Notes: generated by a model from the letters alone, not told the origin. A stretch of 64,000 bases of DNA from Streptomyces antioxidans (GCF_000968685.2 NZ_LAKD02000120.1:83997-147996); one strand, 5' to 3'. Positions 1 to 8,635 are shown, counted from the stretch's first letter. Numbers and translations: made by a program.

Positions 1-472
1 CCCGCGCGGCCGTCTCCCCGACCGTCCCCGTCGCCCGGTCGAGGACCCGTACGCGTACGCCCTCCCGCCGCCCCGCGTCGTCGGATCCCACCACCCGCGC
101 CCCGGTGCGGACCGCGTCCGCGCCCAGGCGCTCGCGGACCGCCGCGAGGAGCAGCCGCTGGAGCTCCCCGCGGTGGACCGAGTACTGCGGCCAGCGGTAG
201 CCCTGGGCCGTGCCCCGCGGCTCGGTGAAGATCCGCCTGCCGAACCGGTCGCAGTACACGTTCTCCGCGGTGGCCACACCGATGGCGGCGAGCTCATCGC
301 CGAGGCCGAGTTCGATGAGCTTACGCACGGCGTGCGGCAGCAGATTGATCCCGACGCCGAGCGGCCGGATCTCGCGGGCGCTCTCGACGACCGCCGTCTC
401 GACCCCGGCCGCGTGGAGACTCAGGGCGGTGGCCAGCCCGCCGATCCCGCCCCCGGCGATGAGCACACCCAT
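1..472 (-). CDS. FAD-dependent monooxygenase, C-terminus beyond window
   Basis: Only the N-terminal 157 residues lie in the window. They open directly with the Rossmann FAD-binding motif GGGIGGLATA (residues 7-16) and an acidic residue ending the second strand (VVES), the usual start of class A flavoprotein hydroxylases (UbiH/PhzS/salicylate-hydroxylase type). These enzymes use NAD(P)H and O2 to hydroxylate small, often aromatic substrates. The ATG overlaps the stop codon of the upstream SnoaL-like gene as ATGA, and GGAG lies 7 bases before it, so the two genes are translationally coupled. The substrate cannot be read from this fragment. Confidence 0.85.
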   Translation of the reverse strand, partial: MGVLIAGGGIGGLATALSLHAAGVETAVVESAREIRPLGVGINLLPHAVRKLIELGLGDELAAIGVATAENVYCDRFGRRIFTEPRGTAQGYRWPQYSVHRGELQRLLLAAVRERLGADAVRTGARVVGSDDAGRREGVRVRVLDRATGTVGETAAR

Positions 473-873
473 CACTCGGCTCCGGCCTCGGGGCGGTCCT
501 CGGAGTGCGTCTCGGAACGGATCTCGGGGCGGTCGATGATCCGCAGCCAGGTGCCGTCCGGCTGGCGGCGGGCCACCTGCACCCGGCCGCCGGTGTCGTC
601 GGCGGGGCGGGTCGAGGTGAGGGCCAGATCGCCGTGGCGGACGGTGGGCAGCGCCTCCTCCACCCGGAAGGGGCCCGGGGCGTGCGCCAGCATCCGCTCG
701 CAGACGGCGCGGATCGCCTCGCGGCCCACGGTGGTGGCACCCGGCGGGTAGGCGAGCACCGCGTCGGGCTCGTAGAGCTCGGCCAGCCCCTCGGCGTCCC
801 CGGCGTTGGCGCGCTCCACGAACAGCCGGGCCAGATCCTCGGGGGTGGTGGCGCGGGTACGGGTCTCGGTCAT
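472..873 (-). CDS. SnoaL-like / NTF2-fold protein
   Basis: This 133-residue protein has the pattern of the NTF2-like superfamily (SnoaL, ketosteroid isomerase, DUF4440). An N-terminal helix (LARLFVERANAGDAEGLAEL) leads into YEPDAVLAYPPG, then a conserved helix-strand core and the terminal strand GTWLRIIDRPEI. Such proteins are cone-shaped isomerases, hydrolases or polyketide-tailoring proteins. A strong AAAGGAG site precedes the ATG by 6 bases. It is the first gene of a two-gene operon with the FAD monooxygenase, which suggests that the two act on one small-molecule substrate. It is divergent from the LysR gene. The enzymatic role is not known. Confidence 0.85.
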   Translation of the reverse strand: MTETRTRATTPEDLARLFVERANAGDAEGLAELYEPDAVLAYPPGATTVGREAIRAVCERMLAHAPGPFRVEEALPTVRHGDLALTSTRPADDTGGRVQVARRQPDGTWLRIIDRPEIRSETHSEDRPEAGAE

Positions 874-960
874 GGTGGACTCCTTTCTCCACCTCCACCC
901 TCCGGCGGGCGCGATCAGAAGTCCAAGAGATGGTTGGTCTGGTTGCTAGAATCATCGCTT

Positions 961-1854
961 ATGGAACTGCGGCAGCTCGAGTACTTCGTGGCGGTGGCCG
1001 AGGAGCGGAACTTCACCCGGGCCGCGGAGAAGGTACGCGTGGCGCAGCCGGGGGTCAGCGCGCAGATCCGCCGCCTGGAGCGCGAGCTGGGCGAGCGGCT
1101 GCTTGACCGCTCGGGCCGCTCGGTGCGGCTGACCGAGGCGGGCGCCGCGGTGCTCCCGTACGCGCGGGCGGCGCTCGCGGCGGTGGCGGGCGCCCGGCTC
1201 GCGGTGGACGAGCTGACCGGGCTGCTGCGCGGGCATGTGGCGGTCGGTACGGTCACCTCGCACAGCGTGGATCTGCCGGGGCTGCTCGCGGAGTTCCACG
1301 ACGCCCACCCGGCGGTGGAGATCACCCTCACCGAAGCCACTTCGGACGAGTTGCTCGAGGGCCTGCGCACGGGACGGCTCGACGCCGCGATCGTCAGCGT
1401 GGGTGGCTCGACCCCGGCCGGGGTCGAGCTGCAGGTGATCACGGATCAGCCGATCGTGGCCGCCGTCGGCCCCGGCCACGAGCTCGCCGTGCACTCGGCC
1501 ATCTCGCTGGACACCCTGCGGGGCCGTGCGCTGATCAGCCTGCCGCGCGGTACGGGGCTGCGCACCCGGATCGACGAGGCGTGCACGGCCGCCGGTTTCA
1601 CCCCGCACATCGCCTTCGAGGCCAGCGATCCTGAGGTGCTGGCGCAGCTCGCCGAGCGGGGGCTGGGTGCGGCGATCCTGCCCGGTGCGTTCGCCGAGGC
1701 GCGGTCGGACCGGCTGCGGTCGGTCCGCATCGAGCGGCCGGTCCTGCGCGGGCGGCTGGCCTTCGCCTGGCGGGCGGACGGCCCGAGCGGCCCGGCGGGC
1801 CGGGCCCTGGTCGAGCGCGCCCGCACCGCCTTGGCGACCGCCTCAGCCTCCTGA
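961..1854 (+). CDS. LysR-family transcriptional regulator
   Basis: This 297-residue protein has the N-terminal LysR winged helix (MELRQLEYFVAVAEERNFTR, then a recognition helix in VAQPGVSAQIRRLERELG, residues about 1-60). A periplasmic-binding-like effector domain with two alpha/beta lobes follows (about 90-290). The length is normal for the family. The gene lies 87 bases from the divergent SnoaL/monooxygenase operon, so it most likely controls that operon with a metabolite as co-inducer. No Shine-Dalgarno site is obvious. TAGAAT at 947-952 would place the transcript start within about 2 bases of the ATG, so the message may be leaderless. TGGTTG occurs twice (931-936, 940-945) as a possible half-site. 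Confidence 0.93.
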   Translation: MELRQLEYFVAVAEERNFTRAAEKVRVAQPGVSAQIRRLERELGERLLDRSGRSVRLTEAGAAVLPYARAALAAVAGARLAVDELTGLLRGHVAVGTVTSHSVDLPGLLAEFHDAHPAVEITLTEATSDELLEGLRTGRLDAAIVSVGGSTPAGVELQVITDQPIVAAVGPGHELAVHSAISLDTLRGRALISLPRGTGLRTRIDEACTAAGFTPHIAFEASDPEVLAQLAERGLGAAILPGAFAEARSDRLRSVRIERPVLRGRLAFAWRADGPSGPAGRALVERARTALATASAS

Positions 1855-2008
1855 ACGCACCGCCTTGGTGCGCGTCCCAGCCCCGTGAGCGCACCGCCTT
1901 GGCCGCCCGCCCCAGCCCCTGAGCGCACCGCCGGGTGAGCGGTCACCTCCGTACACGTACCGCACTCCCCGTTGACAGCTCGCCGGGGCGGATCCCACAA
2001 TTGCGGCC
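1855..2008. other. Intergenic stretch with strong promoter
   Basis: No coding feature is seen in this 154-base gap after the LysR gene. Its distal end carries a near-consensus promoter: TTGACA at 1972-1977, an 18-base spacer and CACAAT at 1996-2001. Transcription should begin at about 2008-2009, at the first base of the short leader frame. GAGCGCACCGCC and similar phrases recur at 1878-1931 but look like degenerate copies of the LysR 3' end, without evident function. Confidence 0.5.
1972..2001 (+). promoter_or_regulatory. Vegetative-type promoter for leader/TauD unit
   Basis: A full TTGACA -35 (1972-1977) and a CACAAT -10 (1996-2001) are separated by 18 bases. Seven bases after the -10 is the ATG of a 25-codon frame, so the transcript probably starts at that ATG. 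This is one of the best sigma-70-type promoters visible in the window. Confidence 0.6.
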
Positions 2009-2086
2009 ATGATCAGGCACCGGTTCGACGCGACGGGACTCCTACGCGCCCCGGACCGGACCGGGTGTGAGCGCTCGGGCCTCTAA
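2009..2086 (+). CDS. Possible leaderless leader peptide upstream of tauD-like gene
   Basis: This is a 25-codon frame, MIRHRFDATGLLRAPD followed by RTGC and ending SGL, with a TAA stop. Its ATG sits at the predicted transcription start (see promoter 1972-2001), so it needs no ribosome-binding site. Short leaderless frames with an RH-x-D pattern near the start and one or more Cys codons near the end precede sulfur-assimilation genes in many actinobacteria, where they can act as attenuators. The next gene encodes a TauD-type dioxygenase, an enzyme class that often releases sulfite from organosulfur compounds, which fits that role. Only one Cys codon is present, and I see no clear terminator hairpin before tauD, so the regulatory role is inferred. 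Confidence 0.45.
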   Translation: MIRHRFDATGLLRAPDRTGCERSGL

Positions 2087-2294
2087 CCGGGACTCTCCGC
2101 GTCCCGCGGCCACCGCCCCCGCGCCCCGAAGCCACGCCGGTCATTCCTCTCGCGATCGCCGGTCATCCTCCTGCCGATGACGTTCCGGACATCGCGGCGC
2201 TCAGGACGACGCTTCCGTGGTCATCCCCGCGGCACGAGGGCACCTCCCCGCCCCCGCCTGCCCCTTTGTCCGCCGTCACGCATGAGGAGACGCC

Positions 2295-3230
2295 ATGACC
2301 GTCGTCGACACCCCGCCCACGACCCTGCGCGAAGCCACCATCCCGCCGGACGGCATGTACGAGGGCGCGCGCGTGCTGCGGCGGCTGCCCGAGGGCTGGG
2401 AGGAGCGTCCGTACGAGCGGTTCGAGATCGTGCCGCTCGGACGCGTCATCGGCGCCGAGGTCCGCGGCCTGGACCTCTCCCGGCCGCTGGAGCCCGCGCT
2501 GCGCGAGGAGCTGAACCGCGCCCTGCTGGAGTGGAAGGTGATCTTCTTCCGCGGCCAGCACCTCACCTCGGAGCAGCAGCGCGAATTCGCCCGTAACTGG
2601 GGCGAGTTGGAGACCAATCCGCTGCTCGCCGCCGGTTCCAGCGAGGACGTGGTCCGCTTCGACAAGGCGTCCGGCACCACCCCGACCTTCGAGAACGTCT
2701 GGCACACCGACGTCACCTTCCGCACCCGGCCCGCGCTCGGCGCCGTGCTCCAGCTGCGCGAGGTGCCGCCGGTGGGAGGGGACACCATGTGGGCGGACAT
2801 GGCGGCGGCGTACGACAACCTCCCGGCGGAGGTGAAGGAGCGCATCGACGGCGCCACCGCGGTCCATGACGTCATCCCCGGCTTCGTCCGCTTCTACGGG
2901 CCGGAGCGACTGGCCCCGTTCCAGGAGATGTTCCCGCCGGTGGAGCACCCGGTGGTGCGCACCCATCCGGAGACCGGCCGGCGGATGCTGTTCGTCAACA
3001 CCTCCTTCACCACCCGGATCACCGGGCTGGAGCGGGAGGAGAGCGACCGGCTGCTGAGCTTCCTGTGCCGGCAGGCGCACGTCCCGGAGTACCAGGTGCG
3101 CTTCCACTGGCAGCCGGGCGACATCGCCTTCTGGGACAACCGCGCCACCCAGCACTACGCGGTCAACGACTACGCCCCGCATCCCAGGGTCGCCGAACGC
3201 GTCGCCATCGAGGGCGACCGGCCGTTCTGA
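2295..3230 (+). CDS. TauD/TfdA-family alpha-ketoglutarate dioxygenase
   Basis: This 311-residue protein is a non-haem Fe(II)/2-oxoglutarate dioxygenase. The facial triad is visible as H137-T-D139 (in VWHTDVTF) and the distal H287 (in NRATQHYAVND), with the 2-oxoglutarate-binding Arg in RVAERVAIEG (R298/R302). The family oxidises taurine, alkylsulfonates, alkyl sulfates or chlorophenoxy acids, usually releasing sulfite or sulfate for sulfur nutrition. GAGGAG precedes the ATG by a normal distance. The gene stands alone downstream of a strong promoter and a Cys-containing short frame, which hints at sulfur control. The exact substrate is not predictable. Confidence 0.93.
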   Translation: MTVVDTPPTTLREATIPPDGMYEGARVLRRLPEGWEERPYERFEIVPLGRVIGAEVRGLDLSRPLEPALREELNRALLEWKVIFFRGQHLTSEQQREFARNWGELETNPLLAAGSSEDVVRFDKASGTTPTFENVWHTDVTFRTRPALGAVLQLREVPPVGGDTMWADMAAAYDNLPAEVKERIDGATAVHDVIPGFVRFYGPERLAPFQEMFPPVEHPVVRTHPETGRRMLFVNTSFTTRITGLEREESDRLLSFLCRQAHVPEYQVRFHWQPGDIAFWDNRATQHYAVNDYAPHPRVAERVAIEGDRPF

Positions 3231-3418
3231 CCCCGGCCGCTCCGCGAGGGCCCCCGCTGCCTCCGCGACCGCCCCGCTGCGGCGATTTTCGGCCATCCGA
3301 GCAAGCCCGCACCCGGCACGGGCCTGTTCCCGGCGGGTGAAACGATGCACGGCCGTGGCCACATCGGAGGTATAACCGTTGCGGAGTGGTCAGTTGACGA
3401 GCCGATGGAAGGGGACGG

Positions 3419-6196
3419 GTGCGATACCGGGTCCTGGGGGCGCTCGAGCTGCGCACCGGCGAGGGGTGGGTCTCGCTGGGGCCGGCCAAGTGGCGGACGC
3501 TGCTCGCGGTGCTGCTGTGCCACGCCAACCAGACCGTCTCCACCGAGCGTCTCCTGGACGAGCTCTGGGGCGAGGACGGGGCGCCCCAGAGCGCCACCAA
3601 GCTGCTGCAGACCTATGTCTCCCGGCTCCGCCAGACCCTGGGCGACGAGGCCGGGCAGACCCTGATCACCGAGAAGCAGGGCTACAAGGCGCAGGGCTAC
3701 CGACTGTCGGTGGAGGCCGCCGAGTTCGACGCCCACCGCTTTGAGCAGCTGGTCGAGGAGGGGCGGCGGGCACTCGACCGGGAGACGCCCGAGACCGCGG
3801 CGGAGCGGCTGCGCGAGGCGCTGGCGATGTGGCGCGGCGCCCCGTTCGCCGATGTGCCCCTGACCCCGGCGGTGACGGCGGAGGCCACCCGGCTCCAGGA
3901 GTGCCGGCTACAGGCCGTGGACGCCCGGATCGACGCAGACCTGCGGTGCGGGCGCCATACGGCCGTCCTGGGCGAGCTGGAGGCGCTGACCGCCGAGCAT
4001 CCGTTCCGCGAGGAGCTGCGTGGCCGGTTGATGCTGGCGCTGTACCGGTCCGGCCGGCAGGCCGACGCCCTGGCCGCCTACCGCGAGCTGCACCGGCTGC
4101 TGAGCGACGAGCTCGGGGTCGAGCCGACCCCGCCGCTGCGCGACCTCCACGAGCGGATGCTGAACGCCGACGCCTCCCTGATTGCCGCGCCCGCCCCGGC
4201 GGCGGACCGGTCCGGCCCGGCCGCCGCTGCCCGCAAGGCCCCCCGGGGGCCCCGTCAACTGCCGCCCGCCAGCCCCGCGTTCACCGGGCGCCACGGCGAG
4301 GTCGCGGTGCTCCAGGCGCTGATGGACGCGGCTGGGGACCCGGAGGCGGGCGAGGGCGGCCGGTCGGTGGTGCTCGCGGCCATCGACGGCACCGGCGGGG
4401 TCGGCAAGTCGACCCTGGCCATTCACGCCGCGCACCAGCTCGCCGACCGCTTCCCCGACGGCCAGCTCTATGTGGATCTGTACGGGGCGACCGCCGGGCA
4501 GTCGGCCCTGGACCCGGGTGAGGTGCTCGGCCGGTTTCTGCGCGCCCTGGGCGTGGACGGCTCCAACGTGCCGAGCGACACCGACGAGGCGTCCGCGCAG
4601 TTCCGTTCGCTGGTGGCGGGCCGGAAGCTGCTGGTGATCCTCGACAACGCCGCCAGTGTGGACCAGGTGCGGCCGCTGATCCCGGCCGGGCCGGGCTGCG
4701 CCGCGATGGTCACCAGCCGCGAGATGCTGACCACCCTGGAGGGCGCCACCCATCTGCATCTGGACGTGCTCCCGCAGGACCAGGCGGTGGCGCTGCTGGA
4801 GCGGGTCGTGGGCGCGGAGCGGGTGCGGGCCGAGCCAGCCGAGGCGGAGGAGATCACCCGGCTGTGCGGCTGGCTGCCGCTGGCGCTGCGGATCGCCGGT
4901 GCCCGGCTGGCCGCCCGCCCCGCGTGGCCGCTGCGCACCCTCGTCACCAAGCTGACCGACGCCCGGGGCCGGCTGGACGAGCTGCGCTTCGGCGATCTGG
5001 CCGTCCGCGTCAGCTTCCAGGTGAGCTACGAGGGCTTCCGGCTGGGCCGCCGCTCCGACGATCTGGACGCGGTCCGCGCCTTCCGGCTGCTCAGCGTGGT
5101 GCAGGGGCACGACATGAGCCTGCCGGTGGCCGCCGCGCTGCTTGACCTGCCCGCCGACCGCACCGAGAACGCGCTGGAGCGGCTGGTCGACGCCCAGCTC
5201 CTGGAGAGCCGGGACTCGGTCCGCTACCACATGCACGATCTGCTGCGGCTGTTCGCCTCGGAGCAGGCGGAGCAGGAGGAGACCGGGGCGGAGCGCTCGG
5301 CGGCCCTGGAGCGGGCCCAGTCCTGCTACGCGGCCACCGCCCAGCAGGCGGTCACCCTGCTCGACCCGCTCCGGCCCTGGCCCCGGCACCCGGCCGACGG
5401 CCCGGCGGTGCCGCTGAGCGGCCGGGACGAGGCGGAGGGCTGGCTGAAGGACGAGCTGCCCAATCTGCTGGCCGCCGTCGCCCAGGCGGCCGAGCCCGCG
5501 CAGCCCGAGGCGATCGCGCGCCTGGGGCTGCGGCTGGCGCGGGCGCTCCAGTGGTTCCTCTTCCCCCGGGCCCACGCCCAGGATCTCCAGACGATCAACG
5601 AGCTGGCCCTCGAGACCGCCCGCCGCCTGGGCGACCCGGAGAGCGAGGCATGGGCGCTGGACGGCCTCTCCGCCGCGTACTGGCTGCAGCACAGCTATGA
5701 CGAGGTACGGGCCGCCCTGGAGTCGGCGCTGGAGATCTGGCGCGAACTTAACCAGCGGGAGGGCGAGTTGCGCACCGCGTGCAACCTCGCGGACGCGCTG
5801 TGCGAACTGGGCCTGTACGAGGAGGCCATCACGGTGCAGGAGCGGCAGCTGGCCCTGGCCCGGGAGGCCGGGGACCTGCCGGCCGAGGTGGTCGGCCTGG
5901 GCAACCTCGGCCGGGCCCACCGGGGCCTGGGCCGCCCCGAGGACGCCCTGACCTGTTTCAAGGAGAGCCTGGAGTACGCCCGCCGTACGGGCAACATCCA
6001 CCATGAGGGCTTCGCCCTCTATGAAATCGGGATCACCTATATGGAACAGGGGAGGTTCCCCGAGGGCCGGGCCCATATGGATCAGGCCCTGCCGGTGTGG
6101 AAGCGCCCGGGTACGTACGAGAGTTGGCGCGGGCACACCTGGAGCGGGCTCTTCCCCGCCTGTATGACCCTGCAGATCGGCCCCGGCCCCCGCTGA
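3419..6196 (+). CDS. AfsR/SARP-family regulator with NB-ARC and TPR domains
   Basis: This 925-residue regulator starts at GTG with GGAAGGGGA upstream. Residues about 10-97 form the OmpR-like winged helix (LGALELRTGEG to GYKAQGYRL) and about 100-245 the BTAD domain (FDAHRFEQLVEEG to ELGVEPTPPLRDLHERML). An Ala/Pro linker follows. The STAND-type NTPase begins with the P-loop GTGGVGKST (324-332) and includes a Walker B-like LLVILDNA, and helical TPR-like repeats run to the C-terminus. SARPs activate antibiotic or regulatory genes by binding direct repeats near the -35 region. The C-terminus is probably complete because the stop codon lies in the loop of a strong hairpin. No biosynthetic cluster is adjacent, so the target is unknown. 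Confidence 0.93.
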   Translation: MRYRVLGALELRTGEGWVSLGPAKWRTLLAVLLCHANQTVSTERLLDELWGEDGAPQSATKLLQTYVSRLRQTLGDEAGQTLITEKQGYKAQGYRLSVEAAEFDAHRFEQLVEEGRRALDRETPETAAERLREALAMWRGAPFADVPLTPAVTAEATRLQECRLQAVDARIDADLRCGRHTAVLGELEALTAEHPFREELRGRLMLALYRSGRQADALAAYRELHRLLSDELGVEPTPPLRDLHERMLNADASLIAAPAPAADRSGPAAAARKAPRGPRQLPPASPAFTGRHGEVAVLQALMDAAGDPEAGEGGRSVVLAAIDGTGGVGKSTLAIHAAHQLADRFPDGQLYVDLYGATAGQSALDPGEVLGRFLRALGVDGSNVPSDTDEASAQFRSLVAGRKLLVILDNAASVDQVRPLIPAGPGCAAMVTSREMLTTLEGATHLHLDVLPQDQAVALLERVVGAERVRAEPAEAEEITRLCGWLPLALRIAGARLAARPAWPLRTLVTKLTDARGRLDELRFGDLAVRVSFQVSYEGFRLGRRSDDLDAVRAFRLLSVVQGHDMSLPVAAALLDLPADRTENALERLVDAQLLESRDSVRYHMHDLLRLFASEQAEQEETGAERSAALERAQSCYAATAQQAVTLLDPLRPWPRHPADGPAVPLSGRDEAEGWLKDELPNLLAAVAQAAEPAQPEAIARLGLRLARALQWFLFPRAHAQDLQTINELALETARRLGDPESEAWALDGLSAAYWLQHSYDEVRAALESALEIWRELNQREGELRTACNLADALCELGLYEEAITVQERQLALAREAGDLPAEVVGLGNLGRAHRGLGRPEDALTCFKESLEYARRTGNIHHEGFALYEIGITYMEQGRFPEGRAHMDQALPVWKRPGTYESWRGHTWSGLFPACMTLQIGPGPR

Positions 6197-6210
6197 GGCG
6201 GGGGCCGGGG
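6181..6210. terminator. Hairpin at SARP stop codon
   Basis: A perfect 13-base inverted repeat (CCCCGGCCCCCGC and its complement) surrounds a 4-base loop, and the TGA stop of the SARP gene lies in this loop. There is no T-tract, as is common in Streptomyces. It sits between convergent genes and probably works in both directions. Confidence 0.75.
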
Positions 6211-6294
6211 CGGCGCCGGACCCCGGGGGGGCAGGGTCCGGGACGGACGTCGCGCGTAGGGGTGTCGCGGACGTCACGCGCAGGGGCGGCGGGG

Positions 6295-7131
6295 CTACGG
6301 CTTGCGGGCCACCCCGCCGTAGGCCCACACCCGGCTCGGGTCGGACTCGGCGCCGATGCCCGGGCGCCACGAGGGCAGTTGCACCAGGCCCGGGGCGAGC
6401 AGGTCGAGCCCGGCGAAGAACTCCATGATCTCGGCGTGCTCGCGGGCGACCAGGGACACCGGGTCCCCGAAGCTGATGACCCCCCAGTCCCGGTCGGCGT
6501 CGGGAGCGATGAAGTCACCGGTGGCGTGGGAGAGGACCAGACAGCTGCCCGGCGCGGCCCAGTCCATGAGGCGGCGGACGATGCCGACGGGGTTCTCCGG
6601 GTCCTCGATGTAGTCGAGGACGAAGTTCAGCAGGATCGCGACCGGCTGTGCGGGGTCGAGCAGCCGCCGCAGCTCCTCATGGCCCAGGAGGTCCCCGGGC
6701 GAGCGGATGTCGGTCTTGACCATCGTGGTGCCGGAGACGGAGAGCCGGGCCTGGCCGTGGCTCGCCACGATGGGGTCGTTGTCGGCGTAGACCACCCGGG
6801 CCCGGGGATTCACCGCCTGGGCGATTTCATGCACATTCGGGGTCGTCGGCAATCCCGCGCCGATATCCAGGAATTGGCTGATGCCATTGGCGGCGAGATG
6901 ACGGACGGCCCGGTGCAGAAATCTCCGATTGGAGAGCGCGGTATCGCGGACTTCCGGTGCGACACCGAGAAATCGCTGAGCCTGCTCATAATCGGCGAGG
7001 TAATTGTCCTTGCCGCCGACGAGATAGTTGTAGACCCTGGCCGGGTTCGCCTCGCTGACCGCAAGACGTCCGTGGTCGGCCGGCCGCCACTCCCTCGTCC
7101 TGAGCCCGATGCCGGGTCCGCTGCTCTTCAT
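6295..7131 (-). CDS. SAM-dependent methyltransferase, DUF574 type
   Basis: This 278-residue protein matches the actinobacterial S-adenosylmethionine methyltransferase family formerly called DUF574. It shows the N-terminal signature ARVYNYLVGGKDNYLADY (about residues 30-50), a SAM-binding motif I FLDIGAGLPT, an acidic strand end VVYADNDP, and LLNFVLDYIEDP in the core. These proteins are abundant in Streptomyces and their substrates are largely unknown. The chosen ATG follows AAGGGA; longer upstream open frame lacks a ribosome-binding site. It lies 52 bases downstream of a small gene on the same strand and converges on the SARP gene. Confidence 0.93.
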   Translation of the reverse strand: MKSSGPGIGLRTREWRPADHGRLAVSEANPARVYNYLVGGKDNYLADYEQAQRFLGVAPEVRDTALSNRRFLHRAVRHLAANGISQFLDIGAGLPTTPNVHEIAQAVNPRARVVYADNDPIVASHGQARLSVSGTTMVKTDIRSPGDLLGHEELRRLLDPAQPVAILLNFVLDYIEDPENPVGIVRRLMDWAAPGSCLVLSHATGDFIAPDADRDWGVISFGDPVSLVAREHAEIMEFFAGLDLLAPGLVQLPSWRPGIGAESDPSRVWAYGGVARKP

Positions 7132-7183
7132 CGTGATTCCCTTACCACTAGCACTGCCTCGCCTCACCGCCGACGGTTCCGGA

Positions 7184-7507
7184 TCACTGCGGGTGCGGAG
7201 CCTCGCCCGGACGCCACGTGACCGTCTCCCTCGGCCCCGGTTCGGCCCAGGCGACCGGATCCCGCGCCCACAGGTGGAAGGGCAGGTCGACATCCGCTGA
7301 CACCCGGCTGAGCTGGCCCCAGGAGTACGCCCCGGAGTGGGCCGCGGTGGCCTGGAGCGCCGCTTCGAGGCAGGCACGGGCGGTGCGTTCGGCCCGGCAG
7401 GTGCCGCTCGGGCCGGACCCCTCCACCCCGCCGCAGAGCTGAAAGGTGCTCCAGGCGTAGAGGGGTTCGTCCTCGACATGAGGCTGGTGCTGCTGGTCGA
7501 CGTTCAC
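7184..7507 (-). CDS. Small hypothetical protein upstream of methyltransferase
   Basis: This 107-residue frame has a GTG start with GGAGAGGG placed correctly upstream, and normal Streptomyces codon bias. The protein is mixed and soluble, with no signal peptide or membrane segment. It contains two Cys (in FQLCGG and SGTCRAE) and several Trp (AYSWGQL, LPFHLWARD, VAWAEPG, VTWRPG). I do not recognise a family. It probably shares a transcript with the methyltransferase 52 bases downstream, and its pairing with that gene is the only functional clue. Confidence 0.6.
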   Translation of the reverse strand: MNVDQQHQPHVEDEPLYAWSTFQLCGGVEGSGPSGTCRAERTARACLEAALQATAAHSGAYSWGQLSRVSADVDLPFHLWARDPVAWAEPGPRETVTWRPGEAPHPQ

Positions 7508-7603
7508 AGGCCCTCTCCAGACGCGTCCCTACCGGGCGGCTGTAGCGATGCGTCCAGCATGGAAGAGGGCGGATCAGCGGCGGTATATCGGCGGTAAAGC
7601 GAC

Positions 7604-7654
7604 GGCCGCGGCGGCTCGACCGGGGTCCGCCCCGGTCGGGGTCCCGCCGCGGCC
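7604..7654. terminator. Compound hairpin after the hydrolase gene
   Basis: Two nested perfect stems are present: an outer 11-base pair GGCCGCGGCGG (7604-7614) with its complement (7644-7654), and an inner 9-base CGACCGGGG hairpin with a 4-base loop. It lies downstream of the minus-strand hydrolase and upstream of the small gene, so it should separate the two transcripts. Confidence 0.6.
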
Positions 7655-7677
7655 GCGTCGCCTTCCGCGCTGGAAAG

Positions 7678-7723
7678 GGCCCTGGTCACACGCCAGATGA
7701 CGCCATGGCGTGGGCCCAGGGCC
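7678..7723. terminator. Imperfect hairpin just past the hydrolase gene
   Basis: Arms of 17 bases starting GGCCCTGG pair with 15 matches around a 12-base loop, 31 bases beyond the hydrolase stop. It is likely the primary terminator of that minus-strand gene. Confidence 0.5.
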
Positions 7724-7725
7724 GT

Positions 7726-7749
7726 CCGGTCACCCGGTCACCCGGTCAC
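7726..7749. repeat. Three tandem copies of an 8-base unit
   Basis: CCGGTCAC is repeated three times without interruption, directly before the hydrolase stop codon region. It is most simply read as replication slippage in non-coding DNA. Confidence 0.7.
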
Positions 7750-7753
7750 TCGC

Positions 7754-8635
7754 TCATTCGGCGAGCCAGGTCAGGACCTCCCGGTTGATCCGCTCGGGCC
7801 GCTCCAGGTGGAGGAAGTGCCCGGTGTCGTCGACCAGTTCCATCCGCGACCCCGCGGGCAGGTGGTCCACGGCCCCCTGGACGACATCGGCGCCGATGCA
7901 GCCGTCGTCGGCGCCGTGCAGATAGAGGGTGGGGACCTCCCCGGTCCCGGTGACGGCCTCCTGCTCGGCCGCGTACGCCGCCACATGGCGCGTCGGGTCG
8001 AACAGCGCCCGGTAGTAGCCGATCGCGGCGGCGAGGTGGTCCGGGTCCCGCAGGCTCTCCTTGACGTGTGCGATGTCCTCGGCGGCGTCCTTGTACCCGG
8101 GCGACCAGTCGCGCCACAGTCCGTCGATCAGGGCCATGTCGTGCGCCGCCGCCCCGGCCTCGGCCAGCGGCGTCTGGAACAGGAAGATGTAGAAGGAGCG
8201 CTTGAACTGGCCGTAGTCATAGTTGAAGAAGTCGGCCAGCACCCCGCCCAGCGGGGGCACCGCCATCGTGACCGCGCGCCGCCAGCGCTCGGGGGCGCTG
8301 CCGGTGGCGCCGTACGCGGCGATGGCGCCCCAGTCGTGGCCGATGAGCACGGCGTCGCCGTCGCCGCCGAACGCCTCGTGGAGCGCGTTGGCGTCCGCGG
8401 CGATCGCACCCGCCTGGTAAGCGCCGTCGGCGGGTATGCCACTGGGCGCGTAGCCCCTCATGAAGGGCGCCACGGCGTGGTAGCCCGCGTCCGCGAGCGC
8501 GGGGAGCAGATGACGCCAGGAGTGCGCGGAGTCCGGGAAGCCGTGCAAGCAGAGCGCCAATGGGGCGTCGGCCGGGCCCGCTTCAAAATACCCGAAATCA
8601 AGTCCATTTGCGTTGATGTACTTCAGCTCTGTCAC
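7754..8635 (-). CDS. Alpha/beta hydrolase, epoxide-hydrolase-like
   Basis: This 293-residue enzyme has the alpha/beta-hydrolase fold. It carries the oxyanion-hole motif HGFPDSAHSW (residues 31-40), the nucleophile elbow GHDWGA with Asp101 instead of Ser, and a C-terminal catalytic His in DDTGHFLHLERP (His273). Asp at the elbow followed by Trp is typical of soluble epoxide hydrolases and haloalkane dehalogenases. The lid contains several Tyr (NYDYGQF), which favours epoxide hydrolase. The start is GTG with no strong ribosome-binding site. It is divergent from the MEDS-domain regulator across 152 bases. The substrate is unknown. Confidence 0.9.
   Translation of the reverse strand: MTELKYINANGLDFGYFEAGPADAPLALCLHGFPDSAHSWRHLLPALADAGYHAVAPFMRGYAPSGIPADGAYQAGAIAADANALHEAFGGDGDAVLIGHDWGAIAAYGATGSAPERWRRAVTMAVPPLGGVLADFFNYDYGQFKRSFYIFLFQTPLAEAGAAAHDMALIDGLWRDWSPGYKDAAEDIAHVKESLRDPDHLAAAIGYYRALFDPTRHVAAYAAEQEAVTGTGEVPTLYLHGADDGCIGADVVQGAVDHLPAGSRMELVDDTGHFLHLERPERINREVLTWLAE

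Noticed and set aside
7726..7749. Three 8-base repeats as a CRISPR or iteron
   Set aside because: The units are contiguous, without spacers, only 24 bases long and near no cas or rep gene.
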